Source: Strigomonas culicis
Lineage: Eukaryota; Euglenozoa; Kinetoplastea; Trypanosomatida; Trypanosomatidae
Assembly: GCA_000482145.1 (NCBI GenBank)
Contig: AUXH01000326.1
Location: 1-21,389 of the forward strand
DNA length: 21,389 nucleotides
Reading direction: 5' to 3'
Position numbers and translations under genes: made by a program. Below the pieces are notes generated by a model. That model was not told the origin of the DNA. It saw nothing but the letters and a program-made list of their open reading frames with translations, and ran no database searches. Positions 6,234 to 13,658 of this stretch are shown piece by piece (positions within the stretch are counted from its first letter, which is position 1; each line of letters starts with the position of its first letter).

Positions 6234-9221
6234 TCACAGCGGCGCCAATCCCTTGCGGAACCGTGTTTTTGCCACAAAATCTCGTGCGAGCTGATGCCCC
6301 TTAGCAGGCTCCAGCGGGCCCAAGCGGATGGAGGCGTCATACGGGTCTCCGGGGACGAGGTCCCAGCGGGCAAACTCGTAGCACGGGAAGGCCTGGCCGT
6401 GCGTCATCATGCGGATCTGCGCCTCCAGGCCAAATGTCTCTATTGCCGGCACCATGGCGCGCAGACGCAGCAGCACCGTGGCCGGGATGGGCTCCTCGCC
6501 GACGATGGCGCCGCGGCGGCTGCGAACAATTTCGGTCACCTTCTCCACCTCCTCCGCGGTGCACAGCACCTCGATGCGGAACACGGGCTCCAGCAGGCGC
6601 GGCCTGGCGCCCAGGAGGGCTTCCTTCACGCCGCTGCGGGCGTGCCCGAGGATGACCGCGTCGCGCGTGCTCGCATGCTCCACGTCGGCAAAGATGAGCT
6701 TCACCTGCGTCGCGCGCACCAGCTCGCCGATGAGCGGCCCGGCGGCCAGCGCGGAGCGGAAGCCGGCGACGACGGCCTGGCGATGGCGCGTGCTGAGCGG
6801 CGCGAACTGCACCTCCTCCGGCAGCGTGTCGTCGATCAAGATGGACGGCCCCTTCGTCTTATCCGGGCCCGCCGCGATGATGTGCTGCGCGTCGAGTGCA
6901 TCCATGTGATACTGCTTCCGCAGCGTCGTCCAGAGCCGCACCGTGTGCGCCGCCGGGCCCGCCGCCGGCGCCACGAGCGACGGCAGGTCGAGCCGCTCGT
7001 ACGCGACCGCCTCGGCGAGGCCCGCGTCCATCGCGCCGCTCACGAAGCCTAGTGCCTCCGTCGGGCGTCCGCCGACGGTCGCCAGCGCGCCCTCCGCCTC
7101 CAGCACCGTCTCGGAGAAGCTCACGAAGGGCTGCGAGAGGCCGAGGGCGACGCCGGCGCAGAGGTCCTGCCGCAGCTCGCGCAGCACCGCGTTGAGGTGC
7201 AGCTCGCCGGCACCGCTGAAGGTGTACTCGCCCGTCTCCTCCTTGCGGATGTCGACGCCGGGCGAGGTGCGCAGCAGTGTCTGCGCGCTCGCCTCCACCC
7301 GCGCGGCCGCGCTCGGCTCCTTCAGCTCGAGCGACACGTGCACGTGGGCTTCGGCGCGCAGAAACGGGTGCAGCCGCAGCGCGTCCACCCGCTGCCGCGC
7401 ATCCTCGTCCTCGTCCCCCTCCTCCACGTTCGTGCCCGCCCGCAGCAGCGGCGCCACGGCCGTCCCGCCGACGAGCAGCAGATGGCTGCCCGCGCGCGCA
7501 GGCAGCCCAGTCACGTAGACCACCTGCCCCGCACGCGCGTGCTGCAGGGGCACGTAGCCCTTCTCCACCGTCCGCGTGTACACGCCGCTGACCTGGATGG
7601 TGTAGTAGGGGTCCATGTCGCTCGTGTAGTTGTCGCGCACCACAAGGGGCGTGCCGGGCCGCAGCTCGCCCTGCAGAACGCGGACGACCGCCGCCGGCTC
7701 CTCCTCGCGGAAGCGGCGGAGTAGAGGCGAAATCGCGCACACCGTTGTGCTGTGCGGCGCGCCGTCCAGTCCCTCGGTGGGGCTCTCGCCGAGAGCGGTC
7801 GCACCGTACTGCTCCCGCAGCCACGGGAGCCGCGAGAGGCTCCGCGGCAGCACGCTTAAGAGCGCGTCCATCCCCTCGCCCGCGGCCTCGCCGAGGAACA
7901 ACTGCACCGCCTCGCGCGCCGCGGAGAGTGGCGAGCGGGGGAGCGGCTTGAGCCCTGTGGTGAGGGACTCGTGGCCCTTGCCGGTGACGGCGTGCGCTAC
8001 GATCTTGTAGAGGGGCTCCAGCACAAAGGCGACGAAGGTGGGCTTCTGGCGTATGTTAGTGATCTTGCCGAAGGCACCCTTCTCGAAGTGTACCTGGCCC
8101 CATAGCTTCTGCGCAAAGGCTGCCGTGTCGAGTGTCGGGTACACGTCGGCGTACTTCTTTGCGAACGTCTCGAGGGAGAAAAAAAAACTGAGCTGGGCGG
8201 AGGAAAAGCAGACGGTGCCGTTCTCCGGCGATACGAGTCGGCGGCTGGCCTGCGCTCCCCCAAAGCTCACGATGAGGTTGTTCAGCGTGTCGATGAGGTG
8301 CCGCAGCTTGCGGTACGCGTCCTGCGGCGGCAGCTTCAGGTCGAGGATCAGACGGTCCATCTTGGTGATGACGAGCACCAGCGGCATCTCTTCCAGCAGC
8401 ACCGCCTGCCGCACCAGCGCCTCCGTCGCGAGGCTGATCCCCTCAACCGCGTCCACACAGAGGAGCGCGGCATCCGCCAGCCGCAGCGCGGCCGCGGCCT
8501 CGCCAAGCAGCTGGGGGTGGCCCGGGGTGTCGAGGAAGGTGCACCAGTGCGCGGCGGCGTGTGCCTCGGCCCCCCGCGCAAGGCTGGCGAGCACGTGGGT
8601 CTTGATGGACAGGCCCTGCTCCACCTCGTCCAGCCGCCGGGGATACGCGCACGGCAGCGCCTCGGCCGGTGCCTCGAGCTTGGGTCGGCGCTTCGTCGCG
8701 CCGCGCTTCCCCGTCTCGCTGGGCCGCGCGCGGTCGTCGTCGGTGACGGCGCCCGCCTGCAGCAGCAGCGACAGCACCGAGGTCTTGCCGTGGTGCAGCG
8801 CGCCGAGGAGGCATATGCTGCACACGCGGGAGGGCACGCCGCTGAGCACGTCGTAGAAGCTCCCGGGCGTCTCGATCGGCCTGCGCCCATCCGTCAGGCG
8901 CAGCAGCGGCGCATTCGCGCTGGCGCCCGTCGAGGCGGCAAACCGGTTCTCGAGGAGGAAGGTGCTGCCATCGGGCGCCGCGGCCGCCGTCGCAGACGGC
9001 AGCACATCCGCGGCGTTCACGAGTGGCTCCTGGATGCTTTGGTTTCCGGTTTCACCGATAATAATCTGCGTGTCGTCCCCAAACTCGGAGCCGCTGCTGC
9101 TGCTGCTGCTAGAGCGGCGGTTGTCGCGGCCGTTTGTGGCTAGCGGCTGATCGTCCTCCGAAGAATGGCTGTCTTCTTCGTTCTGAACACGGTTGCCGTA
9201 CTCATCATAACCAAAGTTCAT
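6234..9221 (-). CDS. SNU114: U5 snRNP GTPase Snu114 / EFTUD2 (U5-116K)
   Basis: This 995-residue EF-2-like GTPase matches the spliceosomal U5 component that, with Prp8 and Brr2, controls spliceosome activation and disassembly in the nucleus. The start (YDEYGN, then an acidic Ser-rich segment to residue 50) is the family's short acidic N-terminal region. The GTPase motifs are a P-loop GALHHGKT at 140-147 (family GHLHHGKT), a switch I segment EQGLSIKT near 201-208, DTPGH at 231-235, and TKMD at 286-289 (family NKID), followed by RLILDLKLPPQDAY as in human EFTUD2. Later EF-2-like domains are recognisable, for example GAGELHLNAVLRELR, DDTLPEEV, RLLEPVF, GQAFP and LVPGDP. The protein ends at KTRFRKGLAPL, shortly after the family KTRRRKGL block, so it lacks the roughly 30-residue tail of the human protein. 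In kinetoplastids it would serve trans-splicing of almost all mRNAs. Its start is the first ATG after the acceptor at 9293-9292. Confidence 0.93.
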   Translation of the reverse strand: MNFGYDEYGNRVQNEEDSHSSEDDQPLATNGRDNRRSSSSSSSGSEFGDDTQIIIGETGNQSIQEPLVNAADVLPSATAAAAPDGSTFLLENRFAASTGASANAPLLRLTDGRRPIETPGSFYDVLSGVPSRVCSICLLGALHHGKTSVLSLLLQAGAVTDDDRARPSETGKRGATKRRPKLEAPAEALPCAYPRRLDEVEQGLSIKTHVLASLARGAEAHAAAHWCTFLDTPGHPQLLGEAAAALRLADAALLCVDAVEGISLATEALVRQAVLLEEMPLVLVITKMDRLILDLKLPPQDAYRKLRHLIDTLNNLIVSFGGAQASRRLVSPENGTVCFSSAQLSFFFSLETFAKKYADVYPTLDTAAFAQKLWGQVHFEKGAFGKITNIRQKPTFVAFVLEPLYKIVAHAVTGKGHESLTTGLKPLPRSPLSAAREAVQLFLGEAAGEGMDALLSVLPRSLSRLPWLREQYGATALGESPTEGLDGAPHSTTVCAISPLLRRFREEEPAAVVRVLQGELRPGTPLVVRDNYTSDMDPYYTIQVSGVYTRTVEKGYVPLQHARAGQVVYVTGLPARAGSHLLLVGGTAVAPLLRAGTNVEEGDEDEDARQRVDALRLHPFLRAEAHVHVSLELKEPSAAARVEASAQTLLRTSPGVDIRKEETGEYTFSGAGELHLNAVLRELRQDLCAGVALGLSQPFVSFSETVLEAEGALATVGGRPTEALGFVSGAMDAGLAEAVAYERLDLPSLVAPAAGPAAHTVRLWTTLRKQYHMDALDAQHIIAAGPDKTKGPSILIDDTLPEEVQFAPLSTRHRQAVVAGFRSALAAGPLIGELVRATQVKLIFADVEHASTRDAVILGHARSGVKEALLGARPRLLEPVFRIEVLCTAEEVEKVTEIVRSRRGAIVGEEPIPATVLLRLRAMVPAIETFGLEAQIRMMTHGQAFPCYEFARWDLVPGDPYDASIRLGPLEPAKGHQLARDFVAKTRFRKGLAPL

Positions 9222-9776
9222 GATCTAACTGTTTATATGAGGAGACTTTTATCGTTACTAGAATAATGAGAAATAAAAGTACTAAACACAACTGCTTCAA
9301 GTTACAGAGGAAGAGAAAGGAAGGGGAGGTCGAACTACATACAAGGGCAATACAGTAGCATCAAAAAAAAAAAAGATGTACAATGACATGTTTGGATTTT
9401 CACATTGGTTTTGTCCCACTAGAAGCCGTTCTTTTCAAAGTAAAACCTCGGTCTTACGCTTGGTTTTCTTTATAGTTAGTGTAAGCTACCAAAAAAAAAA
9501 TGTAAATACAACGTATTCACCTCCTCCTTTTACATCCCGGGTACAGACACACGACATGTCATGTACGCCTCTTCTTCTAACTGCCATTGTCCCACCCATT
9601 TTTTCTTTGTTTTTAAATCGAATGGGGTTTGCTTTAGAGGGCCCTGAGAAGGAGAAAAAGGGAAAGGGGAGACACGTAAACGGAAGAGAACAAACAACCG
9701 TGCAACAACGAACTACAAAAAGAAGAATGCACGAGGGACAAGACCACTGTACCGCCTCGCAGAGCGACCGCGGCCA
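9222..9776. other. Intergenic region
   Basis: It holds the Snu114 leader and splice signal, A-runs near 9362-9374 and 9490-9500, and the presumed 3' untranslated region of the LYR gene. A plus-strand frame (9376-9891) runs through it into the LYR gene and was rejected. No RNA gene is seen. Confidence 0.6.
9292..9330 (-). promoter_or_regulatory. Predicted trans-splice acceptor for Snu114
   Basis: A C/T-rich run on the minus strand of 9307-9330 is followed by GAAGCAG, with the second AG at 9293-9292. The leader to the ATG at 9221 is about 70 nt and has no earlier ATG. Confidence 0.5.
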
Positions 9777-10436
9777 TCACGATCGCAGGTGCTCCTGTGC
9801 CGCCGGCGCTGGCGGCCGCGTCGTGTACAGGGCTGCCCCGCTTGGGTTCCGGAGACTCGGCGCCGGCACGTCCACCATCGGCGCCTGGTAAAACGTGGTC
9901 AGGATACGCTGCTCCAGGCCGCGCTGGTGCGCCTTGCGCTCGAGCATGCTGCGCACCTCCCGCTCGCGCTGCTGCTGCAGCTCCTCTACACTGTCCGCCT
10001 CCAGACGCATCGACATGAGGTTCACCATCTGCGCGATGTCCGGCCGCTTTTGCTCGATGCGCTCCGCGTGGTAAATGATCATAAAGACGACGCTGAACCC
10101 AATCACAAGCAGCAATGCGACAAAGCTCTGCGTCTCGGGCTTGAAGTTGTACTCCGTGCGCCGCACCTCCCAGTCCAGGCAGGAGACTAACCCTAATCGA
10201 TTAATGTACAAGGTGCGCGAGAGACGGTCGTCCTCTAGCACCTGCAGATCCTTGTGCGCTTGGTTGATCAGCTCCCGCTGGGCAGATGGGCTCGTGAGGC
10301 TCTTGTTGCGGTTGAAGCCGGCGCGGATTTGCTGCAGGAGCAGCATGCGGATCGTCACGTTGGGGATGCGGTTCGCAGCCTTGAGGTACCGCCTGTACAG
10401 GAGTGCCACCGCATCACTCGGAACTAGAGCGGACAT
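9777..10436 (-). CDS. LYR-motif protein with one transmembrane segment
   Basis: The 219-residue protein begins MSALVPSDAV and carries a Complex1_LYR-type domain at its N-terminus: ALLYRRYLKAA with L13-Y14-R15, a following RMLLLQQIR helix, then AGFNRNK with Phe41 (the family's conserved F) and a third helix to about residue 75. LYR proteins are small mitochondrial factors that bind acyl carrier protein and help build respiratory complexes or deliver Fe-S clusters. Unlike most of them, this one continues into a hydrophobic segment at about 105-123 (FVALLLVIGFSVVFMIIY), then a charged, Gln/Arg/Glu-rich probable coiled coil (about 144-175) and a Pro/Ala-rich tail. The frame remains open 49 codons further upstream, but no ATG lies between the acceptor at 10477-10476 and the ATG at 10436. 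The assembly target is not identifiable from sequence. Confidence 0.85.
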   Translation of the reverse strand: MSALVPSDAVALLYRRYLKAANRIPNVTIRMLLLQQIRAGFNRNKSLTSPSAQRELINQAHKDLQVLEDDRLSRTLYINRLGLVSCLDWEVRRTEYNFKPETQSFVALLLVIGFSVVFMIIYHAERIEQKRPDIAQMVNLMSMRLEADSVEELQQQREREVRSMLERKAHQRGLEQRILTTFYQAPMVDVPAPSLRNPSGAALYTTRPPAPAAQEHLRS

Positions 10437-10771
10437 GACACGGTACAGATAGCGCGCTATCTCACAATGGGTGTGCTGCACAACAGAACAGCAATAATAC
10501 AGAAAACAAGAGAGCGAAAAAGAGAACGTCATTGATGCATACAATCTGGAAACATACATATATACATATAAAACATACGACACACGAAAGAAAGGGAAAG
10601 AAAGGAGGCAAAGACAGCTGCCTCTTTTGTCAGTAATGCTTACAATTTTTTTTATTGTATTAGATTAATCGTGTTTTATACGGGATCCTTTTTTGGATTC
10701 TTAATCTGGTTAAGTATTCTTTTTTGTGTGTGCACGAGTCACGCTACCATTCGTATTTCCTTTAAGAGGGT
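10437..10771. other. Intergenic region
   Basis: It contains the LYR leader and splice signal, alternating CATATA-type sequence near 10553-10575 and the presumed 3' untranslated region of the helicase gene. Nothing else is evident. Confidence 0.6.
10476..10527 (-). promoter_or_regulatory. Predicted trans-splice acceptor for the LYR protein gene
   Basis: The minus strand of 10484-10527 is T/C-rich and leads to TTGTGCAG, with the AG at 10477-10476. The resulting leader of 39 nt excludes the upstream hydrophobic extension of the frame. Confidence 0.55.
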
Positions 10772-13075
10772 TCATTTTAAGCTCCAGCTGGGCCGCGAGA
10801 CGCCGACAAAGGTCCCCTGCTCCCACTGCTGTTTTGTCTTCTGCTGCTCGTAGTGCTTAATCGCATCGAGGCGCCGGCGATTCAACGACTTGAGCTTGCC
10901 CTTCACGTACTGCTGCTTCTTCTCCTCCTCCTCCACCCCGCTGCTGCCCTTAGGCAGCGAAATGTTCGGCGTGGCCGTCAAGGCGAACGCCGCCGCGAGC
11001 CCGTCCAGGTCCAGCTGCTGTATGCTGAAGATGTCCTTGAGAATGTGGCTTTGGTAGGCCCCGACGTGCGCGCGAAAGGCGCTCACGGCGCTCTTCGCGA
11101 CGATGTCGTCGATCTGCAGCACGTGCTCGAACGTCTCCTGCAGCTCCGGCAGCTGCGCCGGCATGGGCAGTTTCTGCAGGTGGATGCCGTACTTGTTGAG
11201 GTAGCGCACAAAGTTCGCCTCCTGCGGGGAGAGAAAGATGAGGGAGTTACCCACGTTGCCCGCGCGCGCTGTGCGGCCGATACGATGGATGTACTCGGTG
11301 GGGTCGAGCGGCGGGTCGCACTGCAGAATCCACTGCAGGTCCGGGATGTCCAGGCCGCGCGCCGCCACGTCCGTGCAGAAGAGCACGCCGGTCCCCCACT
11401 GCTGGAACACGCGAAATGTCTGCACGCGCTGCCGGTGCTTCATGTGCCCGTGCAGCATCATGACGTGGTCGTGGAACCCAACGGAGGCCATCATCTGGCA
11501 GTGGAAGACGGTGCTCGCGATGGTGCTGCAGAAGACCATCGCCTTGCTCGTGCGCGCGACCTTCTTCACAAAGACATAGAGACTCAGCAGCCGGTCCTCG
11601 TACGGACAGATGTGGCAGAACTGCACCAACGTCGTCGGGATCGGCGCCGTCTCTTCGTCGTCCGCCGCCTCCGCGACAGCCGCCGTCGCGACCTCCGCGG
11701 CCCTCGCCACGGGCGCGGCCTCCCCCTCCGCGTCCGCGTAGCTGCGGTACGGCGGCGTGGCCGACAGCCCCACAGCGCCGGCGCCCTCCGCCGCGCCGGT
11801 GACCTGCTGCAGCGGCACCGGCGCGTCCCCGGTGGTGCTGATGAAGATGGGCGTGCGGCGCAGCGAGAGGCGCGCGAGCTCCTGCACGGACTTGGTGTTC
11901 GTGGCGGAGAAGAGGAAGGTCTGGCGGCTCTGCGGCAGCGCGCCGATGATCGCGTCCAGCGCGCGGCGGAAGCCGTCCGCGAGCATGCGGTCCGCCTCGT
12001 CCAGCACCAAGAACCGCAGGCGCGCAAGGCCCCACGCCCTGCAGTGCACCGCGTGGTCGTGCACGCGACCCGGGGTGCCGACGACGAGCGAGGCCCCGGC
12101 CGTCAGCACCTTGCGCTCGTCGGCGACCTTCGTGCCGCCCGTGATGAGCTGCGTCGTGCACGCGGCCGCCTGGGGCAGGTGCTGCACGAGCTTCTGCAGC
12201 ACGTCGTACGTCTGCACGCACAGCTCCTTCGTCGGGGCGAGCAGCAGCGCGAGGGTGGTGTGTGGGTGCCGCGCGACGAGGTCCGTCACGATGTGCAGGA
12301 TGGGTACGCAGAAGGCAAGCGTCTTGCCGGAGCCGGTGCGGGCCTGGCCGAGGAGGTCGTAGCCCTCCAGCGCGTAGGGGATGGTGCGCTCCTGGATGAT
12401 CGTCATGCGCTCAAAGCCCTCCAACTGCAGCGCGCTCACGACCGCGGCGTCGAGGCCCATCAGCGGGTGCGCGAAACGCGCGCCGTGCTGGGCGGACTTG
12501 CTCGGGGCCCCCACTCGCTCCCCCTGCGTTCGCTTCTTCGTCGCCGACGACGCCTTCGGTCCCTTGGTGAGGGCCGGCGCCGCGGCATCCGCGGCGGCCA
12601 TGCGCGCCTGCACCTTCCGCCAGCTGTCGGGCGCGCTGCGCACAATGTAGTCGCGGCCGAGTAGCGTGTCCTCGATCTCCGTGAGGTCGCGCATCTCGAG
12701 GCTCTCCTGCTGCCGCTGCCGCTTCGCGCCCGTGCGCAGGTGCGACTGCTTGCGCTGCTCGTGCTCCTCCTTCACCGCGTCGAGGTAGTCCTGGTCCTGC
12801 ATCTTGTACAGCTCGCTCTTCTTCAGCCGCACGTTGCCGTGGGCGTCCGTCGGGAGCTGGAAGGGCCCGTCGCCCATGACGACGATGCCGCTCGAGTGCA
12901 GCGGCGGCCCGGCCGCTGGCGCCGCCGTGGGGTGGCGCTCCCTGCCGCCATCCTCGACACTGTCGTCGTCGGACAGGTCCACTTCGACGGTCGCGTGCGC
13001 CGCACGCTCCTCCTCCAGCGCCTGCTGGCGAGCCTCCCGCTCACGCATTTTCTTCTTGCGGCCCTTAATGCCCAT
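10772..13075 (-). CDS. HAS1: DEAD-box RNA helicase, HAS1/DDX18-like
   Basis: The 767-residue protein has all the DEAD-box motifs: a Q-motif region (F221, Q228), ARTGSGKT at 245-252, APTKEL at 280-285, TPGR at 334-337, DEAD at 359-362, SAT at 390-392, CTDVAARGLD at 567-576 and HRIGRTAR at 597-604. The block DPTEYIHRIGRTAR and the C-terminal YQSHILKDIFSIQQLDL resemble Has1/DDX18, a nucleolar helicase of 60S and small-subunit ribosome biogenesis that releases snoRNAs. Dbp4 and Spb4 are the nearest alternatives. An approximately 200-residue basic/acidic N-terminal extension starts MGIKGRKKK, a likely nuclear or nucleolar signal. Between the two RecA domains is an Ala/Glu-rich insertion at about 416-480, not expected in the family. 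The tail is Lys/Gln-rich. The ATG at 13075 is the first after the acceptor at 13105-13104. Confidence 0.85.
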   Translation of the reverse strand: MGIKGRKKKMREREARQQALEEERAAHATVEVDLSDDDSVEDGGRERHPTAAPAAGPPLHSSGIVVMGDGPFQLPTDAHGNVRLKKSELYKMQDQDYLDAVKEEHEQRKQSHLRTGAKRQRQQESLEMRDLTEIEDTLLGRDYIVRSAPDSWRKVQARMAAADAAAPALTKGPKASSATKKRTQGERVGAPSKSAQHGARFAHPLMGLDAAVVSALQLEGFERMTIIQERTIPYALEGYDLLGQARTGSGKTLAFCVPILHIVTDLVARHPHTTLALLLAPTKELCVQTYDVLQKLVQHLPQAAACTTQLITGGTKVADERKVLTAGASLVVGTPGRVHDHAVHCRAWGLARLRFLVLDEADRMLADGFRRALDAIIGALPQSRQTFLFSATNTKSVQELARLSLRRTPIFISTTGDAPVPLQQVTGAAEGAGAVGLSATPPYRSYADAEGEAAPVARAAEVATAAVAEAADDEETAPIPTTLVQFCHICPYEDRLLSLYVFVKKVARTSKAMVFCSTIASTVFHCQMMASVGFHDHVMMLHGHMKHRQRVQTFRVFQQWGTGVLFCTDVAARGLDIPDLQWILQCDPPLDPTEYIHRIGRTARAGNVGNSLIFLSPQEANFVRYLNKYGIHLQKLPMPAQLPELQETFEHVLQIDDIVAKSAVSAFRAHVGAYQSHILKDIFSIQQLDLDGLAAAFALTATPNISLPKGSSGVEEEEKKQQYVKGKLKSLNRRRLDAIKHYEQQKTKQQWEQGTFVGVSRPSWSLK

Positions 13076-13658
13076 GAAGCTATATATGTAAATGTGTATA
13101 CTACTAGACAGTAATGCCAAAACAAAGGAAAAGGTGGATGAAAGAGAAAGGGGAGAGGGAACATAAAAATGGATATGCATCACCGCATTACAGTTTCCTG
13201 TTCGTAGTCAATCATCACTCCTTTTTCCGTACAGTATGGTTCGGTGATCACTATCTTGTTTGTGTGGATCAGTACATACGACAAGGGAGATCAACATGCA
13301 TGTAGGTGTTGAAAAGAGTTTTGTTTTGTTTGAAGAAAGGGGGAAAGCAGAGAGCAGTCGCCAGTCATGGGGGGATTCCCTCTTTCTTCTTGATATTTCT
13401 TTCTTTACCGCATAACAACAACAATAATGATAGGAGAACCATTACTACACTCATTCATACTGAAGTCGCACGCTTTTGATAAACAACAACAACGAAAAAA
13501 AGTAAGTTAATAATTGTGTAAAGATTACAAGAGTAGTTTTGAGTGAATATATTTAAAAAAAGGAAGGATTCGTCAAAGTTACATGTGGATCATTAAAAAT
13601 AAAAATGATATCCGATCTTAGCTATAGAACTACATGATAAAGTGGAGTTCAGCGGTTT
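13076..13658. other. Intergenic region
   Basis: This holds the HAS1 leader and splice signal and the presumed 3' untranslated region of the formyltransferase gene. The sequence is AT-rich with CAA and A-run simple repeats near 13410-13500. No other feature was found. Confidence 0.6.
13104..13160 (-). promoter_or_regulatory. Predicted trans-splice acceptor for the HAS1-like helicase
   Basis: The C/T-rich minus strand of 13121-13160 is followed by CTGTCTAGTAG. The first AG is at 13105-13104, and the leader is about 28 nt. A hydrophobic in-frame extension lies upstream of this site and would not be in the mRNA. Confidence 0.55.

Noticed and set aside
6144..7052. Plus-strand 302-codon frame and many others opposite Snu114
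   Set aside because: Antisense shadows of a strongly identified gene; composition is Arg/Ala/His-rich with no domain.
9376..9891. Plus-strand 171-codon frame
   Set aside because: It runs from AT-rich untranslated DNA into the antisense of the LYR gene and has no matching splice signal for that strand.
10853..12664. Plus-strand 603-codon frame
   Set aside because: It is long but fully antisense to the helicase with all DEAD-box motifs intact on the other strand. The product is Arg/His/Val-rich low complexity.
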